Source of the DNA: Planktothrix sp. FACHB-1365
GTDB lineage: Bacteria; Cyanobacteriota; Cyanobacteriia; Cyanobacteriales; Microcoleaceae
Assembly: GCF_014697575.1 (NCBI RefSeq)
Contig: NZ_JACJSC010000026.1
Location: 26,952-90,951 of the forward strand
Direction: 5' to 3'
Length of the DNA: 64,000 nucleotides
Part shown: positions 28,496 through 38,320 of the stretch, piece by piece
How positions within the stretch are numbered: the stretch's first letter is position 1
Layout: each line of letters starts with the position of its first letter
Made by a program: the position numbers and the translations under genes
The notes under the pieces: model-generated
Seen by the model: the letters and a program-made list of their open reading frames with translations, nothing else
Database searches by the model: none
What the model was told of the DNA's origin: nothing

Positions 28496-30334
28496 ATGTC
28501 TTTAGATCTTTCTCCCCTCTGGATTTCCCTTAAAACCGCTTCAATTGCTACGGTCATTACCTTTTTTTTAGGCATCCTGGCTGCTTATTGGATGTTGAAC
28601 TATCGGGGAAAAGGGAAATCAATTATTGAGGGGGTTTTTATTGCCCCTTTAATTTTACCGCCTACCGTTGTGGGTTTTTTATTACTATTATTCTGTGGTA
28701 AAAATGGCCCCCTCGGACAACTATTATCGCCCTTTAATATCAACTTGGTTTTTACTTGGTACGCCGCCGTAATTGCCGCAACGGTTGTGGCGTTTCCCTT
28801 AATGTACAAAACCGCATTAGGGGCATTTAAACAAATTGATCGCACCCTTTTACAAGTTGCTAGAACATTAGGTGGTTCTGAAATTACTATTTTTTGGCGA
28901 ATTGCTTTACCGTTAGCTTTACCCGGTATTCTAGCTGCAACCATTTTGGCATTTTGTCGAGCATTAGGAGAATTTGGCGCCACCTTAATGATTGCGGGGA
29001 ATATTCCAGGGGAAACCCAAACGATTCCGATGGCGATTTATTTCGCAGTGGAAGCAGGGGCGATGAAAGAAGCTTGGATTTGGGTTTTAGTGATTCTCAC
29101 CGTTTCTTTCTCAGCCATTACGGTTGTTAACCTGTGGGAAAATGGAATCAAAAAGAAAGGGATAGAGCCCTATTCTAACCCATCTTTCCAAAGGTCGGAT
29201 TTCAGATCAGAGCTTGATCACGGATTTATGATCTCTTCCCTGATTTCTGATTCCTCAATACCTCCCTATTTATCGATTAATATTCAGAAGAAATTACCGG
29301 GTTTTGAGTTAGAAGTTGCTTTTAATAGTGATGATCGTCCTTTAGGATTGTTGGGGGGATCGGGTGCAGGAAAAAGCATGGTTTTGCGGTGTATTGCGGG
29401 GATAGAAACACCGGATCGAGGTCAAATTATTTTGAATGGACGGGTTTTATTTGATTCTGAAAACAAAATTAATGTACCTCCCTGTGAGCGCCGGGTGGGT
29501 TTTTTATTTCAAAACTATGCTTTATTTCCCCATTGGACAGTGGCTCAAAATATTGCCTTTGGCTTACCCAAAGGAATGTCTAAAAATCAAATTCGGGCTG
29601 CTGTTGGAACCTTGTTAGCTCAGGTTCATTTAGAAGAATTGGGGAATCGTTATCCTCGACAACTATCGGGGGGTCAACAACAGCGAGTTGCATTAGCCAG
29701 AGCTTTAGCGAGTCAACCCGAAATATTATTATTAGATGAACCGTTTTCTGCCCTAGATACCTATTTACGAAGTCAACTCGAACATCAATTAATTTCTCTG
29801 TTATCTTTTTATCGAGGAGTTACATTATTTGTTACTCATAATTTAGAGGAGGCTTATCGAGTTTGTGAGAATCTTTTAGTCATGGATCAGGGAAAAGCGA
29901 TCGCTTTTGATGTTAAACAAAACATTTTTGAGCATCCTCCTAATTTCCGCACGGCTCAACTCACTGAATGTAAAAACTTTTCTCGAGCAATTAGCCACAA
30001 TTCTCAAACGGTAGAAGCGTTAGATTGGGGGTGTAGGTTACGAGTAATTGAACCCATTCAAGAACCTCTAGCTTATGTGGGAATTCGTGCCCATCAATTA
30101 AGCTTTCCTACAGATCCAAGTTCAGACAATACTTTTCCCTGCTGGCTGGCTAATACCAATGAAACTCAACATCGGATCACGTTATATCTTAAGTTAGCTT
30201 CTCCACCTGAAAATTTGGAAGATTATCATTTACAAGCCGAAGTTTTTAAAGAAAAATGGGCAACTTTAAAAGATCGTCCTCTCCCTTGGTTGGTGCAGTT
30301 ACATTCTTTACGGTTATTTTTAATGTCGGAATAA
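28496..30334 (+). CDS. modBC: Fused molybdate ABC transporter ModBC
   Basis: A 612-residue fusion. Residues 1-225 are the ModB permease, with five or so membrane helices and the EAA loop (LQVARTLGGSEITIFWRIAL). A short linker leads to the ModC ATPase, with Walker A GGSGAGKS, the signature [15 protein letters not shown], and Walker B ILLLDEPFSALD. A C-terminal regulatory region follows. ModB-ModC fusion is known in other cyanobacteria. It imports molybdate for nitrogenase. Confidence 0.93.
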   Translation: MSLDLSPLWISLKTASIATVITFFLGILAAYWMLNYRGKGKSIIEGVFIAPLILPPTVVGFLLLLFCGKNGPLGQLLSPFNINLVFTWYAAVIAATVVAFPLMYKTALGAFKQIDRTLLQVARTLGGSEITIFWRIALPLALPGILAATILAFCRALGEFGATLMIAGNIPGETQTIPMAIYFAVEAGAMKEAWIWVLVILTVSFSAITVVNLWENGIKKKGIEPYSNPSFQRSDFRSELDHGFMISSLISDSSIPPYLSINIQKKLPGFELEVAFNSDDRPLGLLGGSGAGKSMVLRCIAGIETPDRGQIILNGRVLFDSENKINVPPCERRVGFLFQNYALFPHWTVAQNIAFGLPKGMSKNQIRAAVGTLLAQVHLEELGNRYPRQLSGGQQQRVALARALASQPEILLLDEPFSALDTYLRSQLEHQLISLLSFYRGVTLFVTHNLEEAYRVCENLLVMDQGKAIAFDVKQNIFEHPPNFRTAQLTECKNFSRAISHNSQTVEALDWGCRLRVIEPIQEPLAYVGIRAHQLSFPTDPSSDNTFPCWLANTNETQHRITLYLKLASPPENLEDYHLQAEVFKEKWATLKDRPLPWLVQLHSLRLFLMSE

Positions 30335-30507
30335 ATCAGTCTAATCTCTAACAAGGGGTTAAAAGAAGGTAAAGATTTTATTCCTAAAATTCTCTGATAA
30401 AATATTAAGATTTAGTTAGGGGTATATCTGCGGATATGCCTCTACGTTTAATTGAATTTACTTCAGTATTTTTCCAATTTTTTATTTTAGTAAAATAAGG
30501 GAGATTT

Positions 30508-30615
30508 ATGAAAATAATTGAAATTCTATTGTTTTTATTGATTGATGCTTTTTTAATGATTATTTCACAATTTAAGGCTTGTTTCTTAGGGGTTTTAATG
30601 ATACTCTATTTCTAA
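30508..30615 (+). CDS. Possible 35-residue hydrophobic peptide
   Basis: An ATG with AAGGGAG seven bases upstream opens a 35-codon frame read as MKIIEILLFLLIDAFLMIIS then QFKACFLGVLMILYF. It would be a single-pass membrane peptide. It lies in the 565-base spacer between modBC and the CBS gene. The ribosome site is good but the frame is short and low-complexity, so it may be chance. The rest of the spacer shows nothing definite. Confidence 0.3.
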   Translation: MKIIEILLFLLIDAFLMIISQFKACFLGVLMILYF

Positions 30616-30900
30616 GGTTAAAGTGTTGCCTTAAATGCTTGACATAATTTTTTATCTGAAAGAAAAATTGACTTTTTTTCAACCTTGCTATTAATATCAA
30701 GCTTCCTCAGTATTTCAGAAAAAATGATCCAATCAGACTTAAGAAATAATTCCAATCCAAGGGTAGTTGGATGGGGATTATTGTGAGATTCCTCATCAAT
30801 CTGATTGAATCGAAGTCAAGTTTGTTCTCAAATTGAGAACCGTTTATTGCAGCTACTCATAACTCCTAAATTTGGCTTAGAACAACCCAAGGAGGAAATT

Positions 30901-31500
30901 ATGAAAGCCAAGGATATTATGACACAAGAAGTCGCCATAATTCGAGGTTCTGCAACGGTAGCCGAAGCTGTTCGACTGATGCGCTTAAAAGAAGTTCGGG
31001 CACTGATTGTTGAAGCTCGTCATCCAGAAGATGCCTATGGCATTGTCACGGAAACGGATATTATTGCTAAAGTCGTGGCTTACGGAAAAGACCCCAAACA
31101 GGTGCGAGTTTACGAAATTATGAGTAAACCTTGTATTGTGGTCAATCCTGATCTGAATCTGGAATATGTAGCCCGCTTATTTGCCAATACAGGGGTTTGG
31201 CGAGCTCCGGTTATTCAAGGGGAATTATTGGGGATTATTTCAGTCACCGATATTTTAATGCAAGGTGATTTCCTAGAAAATCCTAAATTAGTCTATCTCC
31301 AACAAAAGCTTCAGGAAGCCATCTCGAATGCTCGTTCTATTTCCGCCACCTCTGGTGATGATTCTAAAGCTGCGGCTGAAGCGTGGGAGTTGGTGGATGA
31401 AATTGAAGCCGAAGCGGGTTTTTATGGAGCTTTAAAAGCAGACAAAACCGCTAAGGAACTCTTTTTTGAACGGGAATCTCAGCCGGTTTCTATCAGCTAA
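30901..31500 (+). CDS. CBS-pair protein with CP12-like C-terminal tail
   Basis: A 199-residue protein. Two CBS motifs (residues about 1-60 and 70-130: KDIMTQEVAIIRGS, EIMSKPCIVVNPDL) form an adenylate-sensing Bateman module. The tail from about residue 155 (AAAEAWELVDEIEAEAGFYG) resembles the helix of CP12, the redox linker of GAPDH and phosphoribulokinase. CBS-CP12 fusions are known in cyanobacteria. This tail lacks the cysteine pairs of CP12, so redox switching is unlikely. The ATG at 30901 has a perfect AAGGAGGAAATT ahead. Confidence 0.8.
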   Translation: MKAKDIMTQEVAIIRGSATVAEAVRLMRLKEVRALIVEARHPEDAYGIVTETDIIAKVVAYGKDPKQVRVYEIMSKPCIVVNPDLNLEYVARLFANTGVWRAPVIQGELLGIISVTDILMQGDFLENPKLVYLQQKLQEAISNARSISATSGDDSKAAAEAWELVDEIEAEAGFYGALKADKTAKELFFERESQPVSIS

Positions 31501-31616
31501 ACAATCGGGGTCAATGAGATAACCTGAATCCATGTCCAGCCATTGAGATTCGGTGATGTCATGTTAGGGCTAGATTTTTCTGGCTTCTTCCTCTAACCCC
31601 CTCTTTTTGTTTGAAT

Positions 31617-31663
31617 AGTGATCGCACTCCAGTTATTTTGGTTCATAAATCAGTGCGATCACT
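31617..31663. terminator. 12-bp inverted repeat between convergent genes
   Basis: AGTGATCGCACT (31617-31628) and AGTGCGATCACT (31652-31663) are perfect inverted copies with a 23-base loop. They lie between the CBS gene and the end of cysA, as expected for a bidirectional transcript end. Confidence 0.55.
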
Positions 31664-31724
31664 CAATTCAATATTCTTTAACGTTATGTGCTTGCTATAT
31701 AATCATTATCAACTATTTCTCTCC

Positions 31725-32768
31725 TTATGCCTGTTTAAGTCCCGCTAGTAAAATTTCGCAGGTTTCACCGTTATATCCTCGTTTCGGTTCCACAAAAACT
31801 TGATCACCCGCTTGAAGTTGTAGTTTGGTAAACTGTTCTTTACTTAAATGGGCAACAATTGGACGCTCATCAGCTAAGATTAAATCCACTTGAATATCCC
31901 ATCCTAAATGAGTTACCCGTTTGACTAAAGCTGGAGACCTCAAATCTAAGTGATTGGTGATGTGAAGTTCAAGATCATGGGGACGAATAAAAATATTAGA
32001 AGTAGTAGGAGCCACTAAACCCAAATCTTGGAAAAGTGCAGCATGACTGGGTAATACATTAACAGTTCCGATAAATTGCATCACAAAAGGTGTCGCCGGT
32101 TGATCATAAATTTCTGAAGGGGTTCCCACCTGTTCTATTTTGCCTTGATTCATGACAACAATTTCATCGGCTACCGCCATTGCTTCTTCTTGGTCATGGG
32201 TGACAAAAACGCTTGTGACATGAACTTCATCATGTAATTGTCGTAACCAACTCCGCAATTCTAAGCGCACTTTAGCATCTAACGCCCCAAAGGGTTCATC
32301 GAGTAATAAAACCTGGGGTTGAACTGCTAAAGCACGCGCTAAAGCCACCCGTTGACGTTGACCCCCAGACAGTTGAGATGGATAACGATTTCCTAATCCT
32401 TTTAACTGAATTAATTCGAGTAATTCTTCAACTCTAGCTTTAATTTTGGGTCGAGGATATTTACGAATTTCTAAACCAAAGGCAATATTTTGGCGAACCG
32501 TCAGATGCTTAAACAGGGCATAATGTTGGAATACAAATCCAATATTTCGCCGTCGAACATCTAAATGAGTGGTATCTTGACCATTAATAATAATTTGTCC
32601 GCTATCAGGGGATTCTAAACCAGCGATCGCTCTTAATAAGGTTGATTTTCCCGAACCTGATGGCCCTAATAAAGCCACTAATTTTCCTTCTTTAACTTCC
32701 AAGTTAATCTTATCTAAGGCTTGAAAATTACCGAATAATTTAGAAACATTTTTAACCAGAATACTCAT
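31725..32768 (-). CDS. cysA: Sulfate ABC transporter ATPase CysA
   Basis: A 347-residue ATPase. Walker A is GPSGSGKST, the signature [15 protein letters not shown], and Walker [13 protein letters not shown], with the switch histidine in FVTHD. A C-terminal TOBE-like domain follows (about residues 240-347). It drives sulfate (or thiosulfate) uptake with CysT, CysW and SbpA, all encoded upstream on the same strand. Confidence 0.93.
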   Translation of the reverse strand: MSILVKNVSKLFGNFQALDKINLEVKEGKLVALLGPSGSGKSTLLRAIAGLESPDSGQIIINGQDTTHLDVRRRNIGFVFQHYALFKHLTVRQNIAFGLEIRKYPRPKIKARVEELLELIQLKGLGNRYPSQLSGGQRQRVALARALAVQPQVLLLDEPFGALDAKVRLELRSWLRQLHDEVHVTSVFVTHDQEEAMAVADEIVVMNQGKIEQVGTPSEIYDQPATPFVMQFIGTVNVLPSHAALFQDLGLVAPTTSNIFIRPHDLELHITNHLDLRSPALVKRVTHLGWDIQVDLILADERPIVAHLSKEQFTKLQLQAGDQVFVEPKRGYNGETCEILLAGLKQA

Positions 32769-32813
32769 AATACCTCTAAAGTTAATTGAAAAACAACAAG
32801 TTTCAAAAAAAGC

Positions 32814-33653
32814 TTAATGATGATTGGTTTTGCGTTCTAAAATTTCTTTCAAAACTAAAGTCACTAACGCCAGTAACGCTAAAATAGTAGCGGCACCAAA
32901 AGCGGCTTCAGTTTGATAATTTTTGTAGGCTTGTTCCACAAAGGTTGGTAAGGTTAAAGTTCGACCTGCAATTAATCCAGAAACAACAGCGACGGCTCCA
33001 AATTCACCCATAGCTCTCGCATTAGTTAATAGAACACCATAGAGTAAACCCCATTTAATATTAGGAAGGGTTACACGCCAGAAGATTTGAAAATCTTGAG
33101 CCCCTAAAGTGCGGGCGGCTTCTTCCTGTTCTGAACCCACTTCTTCTAAAACCGGAATCACTTCTCTGGCGACAAAAGGTAAAGAAACAAATAGCGTTGC
33201 AAGTACCATTCCGGGGAGGGAAAATAATACTTTAATATCAGCATTTTGTAACGCTGCACCAAACCAACCATTGCGACCATATAACAACACAATCATTAAC
33301 CCGGCTACCACGGGAGAAATGGCAAAGGGTAGGTCAATAATACTGATTAATAAGGTACGACCCGGAAATTGATTTCGAGCAATTACCCAAGCGGCACAGA
33401 GCCCAAATAAAGTATTAAGGGGAACCACAATCAATGCAATAATTAAAGTCAGTTGCATTGCGCTTTGAAAATCGCGGGTATTGATGGCGGTGATAAACTC
33501 TTGGGTTCCTTTATGAAAGGCTTCATAAAAAACAGCTATGGCGGGAATAAATAAAATTAAACCCAGATAAAGTAATGCAATGCCAATTAACAGCCATTGA
33601 ACCCAAGGGAGAGGTTGAGAACTATCAGGTTTAATTGATGAACGGGATAACAT
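32814..33653 (-). CDS. cysW: Sulfate ABC transporter permease CysW
   Basis: A 279-residue permease with six membrane helices. The EAA loop is EEAARTLGAQDFQIFWRVTL. It pairs with CysT to form the sulfate channel. The gene lies 45 bases upstream of cysA and 51 bases downstream of cysT. Confidence 0.92.
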   Translation of the reverse strand: MLSRSSIKPDSSQPLPWVQWLLIGIALLYLGLILFIPAIAVFYEAFHKGTQEFITAINTRDFQSAMQLTLIIALIVVPLNTLFGLCAAWVIARNQFPGRTLLISIIDLPFAISPVVAGLMIVLLYGRNGWFGAALQNADIKVLFSLPGMVLATLFVSLPFVAREVIPVLEEVGSEQEEAARTLGAQDFQIFWRVTLPNIKWGLLYGVLLTNARAMGEFGAVAVVSGLIAGRTLTLPTFVEQAYKNYQTEAAFGAATILALLALVTLVLKEILERKTNHH

Positions 33654-33704
33654 AAAGAGTAAACCATCAATGAATATTAGACAAGAAGCATCAGGGAAAA
33701 AATC

Positions 33705-34577
33705 TTAACTTTTGAGAGAATAACGACGTCCCCACTGTTGCAGTGTATTAATTAACACTAATAAGAACAATGAAATGATCAATAAAACTGCACCAACGAC
33801 GGTTGCACCGACATAATCATATTGTTCTAAGCGTTGAAAGACTAAAATAGGGGCAATTAAATCTTTAAAGGGAATACTCGAAGAAATAATCACCACTGAC
33901 CCGTATTCTCCCACCGCACGGGAAAACCCAAGGGCAATTCCAGTTAAAATAGGAGGCATTAAGGGGGGGAGTAAAACTCTTAAAAAGGTTTGAAATTGAG
34001 ATGCGCCTAATGACCATGCTGCTTCCTCTGTTTCCTGTTCCATTTCTTGTAAAACAGGTTGTAAAGTTCGCACCACGAAAGGCAACGAAATAAACAACAT
34101 GGCAACGAAAACCCCTAAACGGGTGAAGGCTATTTTAATGCCAAAGGGGGCAAAAAATTGTCCGATCCAACCTTTATCGCTATAAACCGTTGCTAAGACT
34201 AAACCCGCAACGGAAGTGGGTAAAGCAAAGGGTAAATCAACAGTCGCATCGATTAATTTTTTCCCTGGAAATTGATAACGAACTAACACCCAAGCGATTA
34301 AAGTCCCCATCAGTCCATTCATTGCCCCTGCGGCTAATGCTGTTACAAAACTAACGTTATAAGCCGAAAGAGCAACGGGACTAAAGGCAATCTTCCAAAA
34401 TTCCTGGGGAGATACCATTAGGGATTGTCTAATTAATGCTGTAAAGGGCAGAATTAACATGACAATCAAATAGAAAAAGGTAAAAACCCAAGGAAAAGAA
34501 AACCGCCTCCAAAGTTTTTTTAAGGCGTTATTGAAAGCGGGTTTTTGAGTGTTAAACTGGGCTACAGGAATCCTCAT
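33705..34577 (-). CDS. cysT: Sulfate ABC transporter permease CysT
   Basis: A 290-residue permease with six membrane helices and the EAA loop EEAAWSLGASQFQTFLRVLL. It shares the MSVAGLVL-type core (PTSVAGLVLATVYSDKGWIG) of CysT proteins. Partner of CysW. Confidence 0.92.
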   Translation of the reverse strand: MRIPVAQFNTQKPAFNNALKKLWRRFSFPWVFTFFYLIVMLILPFTALIRQSLMVSPQEFWKIAFSPVALSAYNVSFVTALAAGAMNGLMGTLIAWVLVRYQFPGKKLIDATVDLPFALPTSVAGLVLATVYSDKGWIGQFFAPFGIKIAFTRLGVFVAMLFISLPFVVRTLQPVLQEMEQETEEAAWSLGASQFQTFLRVLLPPLMPPILTGIALGFSRAVGEYGSVVIISSSIPFKDLIAPILVFQRLEQYDYVGATVVGAVLLIISLFLLVLINTLQQWGRRYSLKS

Positions 34578-34609
34578 AAATACTTAATACTCTACAAATA
34601 CTTGACGAT

Positions 34610-34936
34610 TTACCAGCCATCTACTTCTGCTTTTGAGTCTTGCCAAACTTCGACATCCAGATCTGAAAGATAAATCATGGCACTATCGATTTGTTGGGGG
34701 GTTCCTTTTAGAAGTAAATCAAACCAACCATCTTCCCGCGCATTCTGACCTAAAATAGCCCCCCTAATATTCACTTCTAAACCGTAATTAGAAGCTAGAC
34801 GAGAAATCACGGGTTCTTGATGGTATTCTTTAGGAATTCTGACTCGAATTCGAGAAATAAATTGATACTTTTCTCTGGCAGTGAACACAGATAAATTAGT
34901 ATCATCCGGCTCGAATTTTGTTGAATTTAAAGACAT
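34610..34936 (-). CDS. NIL domain protein of the sulfate operon
   Basis: A 108-residue protein with a NIL (ferredoxin-like) domain: RIRVRIPKEYHQEPVISRLA and NIRGAILGQNAREDGWFDLL. In other transporters NIL domains bind amino acids and control ABC import, and cyanobacterial sulfate operons often have such a gene. It lies between sbpA and cysT, so a regulatory role on the transporter is likely but inferred. Confidence 0.85.
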   Translation of the reverse strand: MSLNSTKFEPDDTNLSVFTAREKYQFISRIRVRIPKEYHQEPVISRLASNYGLEVNIRGAILGQNAREDGWFDLLLKGTPQQIDSAMIYLSDLDVEVWQDSKAEVDGW

Positions 34937-34996
34937 TTTATTTTCCTTAAATCAAGAAATAAAAAGTGATGTAGGGGAGCAAAATCGTGCTATTTT

Positions 34997-36064
34997 CTAT
35001 TTAGATTGAGCGATTTTAGCTTGCATTTGATCAAAAAATGCCCCATCCGCAAAAAATTGAGTATCTACCTGTTTCCAGCCCCCTAAATCTTTAACAGTAA
35101 ACAGTTTTTCAACTTTAGGAAATTGGCTGGCAAATTCCGCTTCAACCGTTGGTTCAACGGGTCGAAATCCGACTTTCGCAAACTCTCGTTGTGCTTCAGG
35201 TGTAAATAAGAATTTGGTAAAGGCTTCTGCCACTTGACGGGTTCCATGTTTGTCTACATTGGCATCAACAACAGCCACAGGATTATCAATCGAAATGTTA
35301 TAATCCGTCGGCACGATATAAGGTTGTTTATCTCCTTTTTGAGACGCTAAAATTACTTCATTTTCATAATTAATTAAGACATTTCCTTGACCTTGTTTGT
35401 AGAACACATCACTGGCTTCACGAGCGTCTTTCGGAAGCACAGGAACGCGACTAAACACAGTTTCAACAAAGCTTTGAGCTTCTGATTCCGTTCCTCCGGC
35501 TTGGGTAATGCTCCCCCACAAAGCCAGAACATTCCACTTCGCTCCCCCAGAGGTTTTGGGATTAGCAGTAATCACTTGAATATCATCACGGGTTAAATCA
35601 GACCATCCCTTGACACCGGAATTGGCATCCCGCAGTACCAAGGCGGCAACGGATTTATGCACGATAGAGTCATTGGGGAGTTCCTGTTCCCAACCCGGTT
35701 GGATGAGTCCAGCTTTCTCAATTTTGGCGGTATCTCCAGCTAAAGCTAAAGCCACCACATCGGCATCGAGGCCATCAATTACGGCACGGGTTTGGGAGCC
35801 AGAACCGCCATAACTTTGTTCAAACTCTACGGTCTGTCCCGTTTGGGCTTTCCACTGTTCTACGAACTTGGGAATGATGTTTTCATAGGCCGTTTTGGTG
35901 ACGGCGTAGGATACGAGGGTGAGTTTAATCGGTTTGTCCGATGGAGCTTGGGGTGTTGCTGGATTATTGGCGGTGTTAGGTGAAGAGCAAGCCACCATCA
36001 TCGTGTTGAGGGCTAGTCCGGTGACGACACAACCAAAGAATTTAGCAGAGGAACGGATTCGCAT
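34997..36064 (-). CDS. sbpA: Sulfate-binding protein SbpA
   Basis: A 355-residue periplasmic protein. The signal peptide ends in LALNTMMVAC, a possible lipobox, so it may be a lipoprotein. The mature part has the family segment QTVEFEQSYGGSGSQTRAVI, and GGAKWNVLALWGS in the ligand cleft. The ATG at 36064 is preferred to the upstream frame start, because it gives a normal signal peptide. It captures sulfate for CysTWA. A CRP-type regulator gene is divergent from it. Confidence 0.92.
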   Translation of the reverse strand: MRIRSSAKFFGCVVTGLALNTMMVACSSPNTANNPATPQAPSDKPIKLTLVSYAVTKTAYENIIPKFVEQWKAQTGQTVEFEQSYGGSGSQTRAVIDGLDADVVALALAGDTAKIEKAGLIQPGWEQELPNDSIVHKSVAALVLRDANSGVKGWSDLTRDDIQVITANPKTSGGAKWNVLALWGSITQAGGTESEAQSFVETVFSRVPVLPKDAREASDVFYKQGQGNVLINYENEVILASQKGDKQPYIVPTDYNISIDNPVAVVDANVDKHGTRQVAEAFTKFLFTPEAQREFAKVGFRPVEPTVEAEFASQFPKVEKLFTVKDLGGWKQVDTQFFADGAFFDQMQAKIAQSK

Positions 36065-36359
36065 GATCAAACTCCTGAGATTAGGCTGGAATTCATTTAC
36101 ACAACCTTTCATTTTTAATTGTGGTTCAATCTTATCTTACTTTAAATTTAATTTCAATACATTTGCGATTCAAAATTTGAGGAGTTGCGTTTGCAATCAA
36201 ATGCCTTTGCCATGTCAAGATAGAGAGTAGGTTGATCCAGTGGTGCAAGCGGAGTGTTCAACCCCGAAATATTGTGGAAGAAACTGCACACCCAGCATTG
36301 CTACCCCTAGGCCAGATATAGGTGATCAATCCGGTGAAGTCGCAGTAGGAAAGGACAAT

Positions 36360-37151
36360 ATGGCAGCACAAGCACCTTCAGCAGCAGCAATCGAGTTAGC
36401 AAAACTTTTGATTGAGAGTAACTACCTCTTCAAAGACTTAGAGATTAACTGGTTGGCTCAATATCTTCCTCCAGACCTCACGGTAGAAAAGCTTTATTCC
36501 AACCGTCCTGTGTATACGGCTTTTCGTCCTCATATTTTTTTAGATGTTCTCTACATTATTATTAGTGGCGGGCCAATTATTATCCGCAGTACCCCCCTAG
36601 ACCGGATTATCACCATTAGCTATCCGGGGGGATGTTTCGGGATGAGAAATCTCCCGTTTAGTTTTGGTCAGATGAGTCGAGCGTTTCCCAGTTTAGTAGA
36701 AGCGTACAAAACCACCGATGTGATTAAGCTTCCCCTCGATACCCTCAAAGCCATTTATGAAAATAGCGAAGTCGTGCGGGAGCGTTATGATAAATTCTTT
36801 GAACTGCGGGAAAAATTTCAGTATCATTTACTCAATTGCAGTTCCTACCCGCCTCAAGCCGTTGCTGCCTTATTAAGAGCCTTAGTTTATCAAGAACGCA
36901 GTTTAGGAAATCAACCTCATTCTGATGGGGTTTATACGTTTGATTTACCCATTGATGTGATTGCCCGTTCCTGTCAATTAAACCACCGCACCGTTGAACA
37001 AGTCCTCAAAGGAATGCAAAAAGTGAAATTAATTGAAGCGGCTAAATCTCATGATGCTTCAGAAGACACCATTCGAGTCATTGACCCCGAAGGACTCAAA
37101 GAAACTTATAGTACGACCCGTGATAAAGTCTCCTGGTGGCCGTTGAAGTAA
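36360..37151 (+). CDS. cysR: CRP/FNR-family regulator, probably CysR
   Basis: A 263-residue protein with an N-terminal cupin-like sensor domain and a C-terminal winged helix (IDVIARSCQLNHRTVEQVLK). It diverges from the sulfate-uptake operon, as cysR does in Synechococcus elongatus, where it controls sulfur-responsive genes. Residues of the cAMP pocket (the RxS motif) are not evident. The ATG at 36360 has AAAGGACAAT ahead; a GTG at 36240 would add 40 poorly conserved residues. Confidence 0.8.
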   Translation: MAAQAPSAAAIELAKLLIESNYLFKDLEINWLAQYLPPDLTVEKLYSNRPVYTAFRPHIFLDVLYIIISGGPIIIRSTPLDRIITISYPGGCFGMRNLPFSFGQMSRAFPSLVEAYKTTDVIKLPLDTLKAIYENSEVVRERYDKFFELREKFQYHLLNCSSYPPQAVAALLRALVYQERSLGNQPHSDGVYTFDLPIDVIARSCQLNHRTVEQVLKGMQKVKLIEAAKSHDASEDTIRVIDPEGLKETYSTTRDKVSWWPLK

Positions 37152-37277
37152 TTTTAAAAGTTCGGTTCCTTAACATTTAACCGTCAACGGTTAACTTCAA
37201 CAAAATAGTTGTACAGCGATTGATGAGTGATAGTATCATTGAGATGCTTGAACCGTTACCCCAAAAGAGGTTTAGCT

Positions 37278-38276
37278 ATGTCACCCCAAGATCAAAACCG
37301 ACGGGAACTTGCGAAAAGCGGTGATCCTAAAGCGATCGCAGACGCAATTAACCATTCCTTGAAAGCCAAAGGCATCAATGCCGATGTCATGCGAGATGAC
37401 GGCTATCTCCATGTCATGCTCGAAGGCGATCAAGTTCCTAACCATCAAAAAGAGTTAGTGAACTTTGTCCGCAATGGCATGGATCGCCTCGGCGTTGAAA
37501 CAATTTACACAATTAAAGTGTATGGACGTCAATTTGGAGATGATTTACCGTTTTGGGAAGAAGAAATTGTTCTCAGAACCCCACCCCCTCCCTCTATTCA
37601 TTCAGTGGCTGATGTCCATTTAGATGAATCTTCTGTTCCCTTAGTGGATGACGAAGATGTAGACGATGATTATGAGATTGATGACGAAATTATCGACGAT
37701 AACGATATTGTTGATGAGGAGGATTACCTGCCTCCAGGGAATCGTAATCCAGTATCAGATTATAATCCTGAAGAGGATGATGATCCTGATGATGATGATG
37801 ATCAGGAGCAAACGACGCGAGAGGTGGAACCCAATCAGCCAAAAAGTAAGGTTTTGCTGTTGGCTTTGTTGGGTGGGTTCGGACTTTTAGCGATCTTAGC
37901 CGGATTACATTTGACTGGAATTTTCCGCTTACCCTTCCTTCCGTCCGCTTCTTCCCCGTCTTCGGAGTCTGCACCTTCTAACACATCTTCTGCACCCACT
38001 CCATCGGCTTCCCCAAAACCAGGTGCACCTCCAGCAACGCCGGCTGATCCGTTTGCAGAAGCAGTTAAAACAGCGACTAATGCAGCGAATTTAGCACAAA
38101 CAGCCCAAACTAAAGCGGATTGGACAAAAGTAGCAACGGCATGGCAACAAGCCAGTGAATTGATGAAGAAAGTTCCCCAATCTCATCCGAAGTTTAAGGT
38201 TGCTGAAGATAGAGCCGTTGTATACGCAAATTATCAAAAAGTGGCACAACAAAAAGCTGCCGTTGCTCCGAATTAA
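37278..38276 (+). CDS. Membrane protein with acidic linker, unknown function
   Basis: A 332-residue protein. Residues 1-105 form a small soluble domain (AIADAINHSLKAKGINADVM). Then comes a long Asp-rich linker (such as DDPDDDDDQEQ), one membrane helix (LLALLGGFGLLAILAGL), and a Pro/Ser/Ala linker. A helical C-terminal domain (TKVATAWQQASELMKKVPQ) closes it. The architecture suggests a membrane-tethered scaffold of cyanobacteria; I do not recognise a function. Its ATG has AAAGAGG upstream. Confidence 0.75.
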   Translation: MSPQDQNRRELAKSGDPKAIADAINHSLKAKGINADVMRDDGYLHVMLEGDQVPNHQKELVNFVRNGMDRLGVETIYTIKVYGRQFGDDLPFWEEEIVLRTPPPPSIHSVADVHLDESSVPLVDDEDVDDDYEIDDEIIDDNDIVDEEDYLPPGNRNPVSDYNPEEDDDPDDDDDQEQTTREVEPNQPKSKVLLLALLGGFGLLAILAGLHLTGIFRLPFLPSASSPSSESAPSNTSSAPTPSASPKPGAPPATPADPFAEAVKTATNAANLAQTAQTKADWTKVATAWQQASELMKKVPQSHPKFKVAEDRAVVYANYQKVAQQKAAVAPN

Positions 38277-38320
38277 AATACAGTTTACAGTTTCTAGTTG
38301 AACTGTATTTTAATTCAGAT

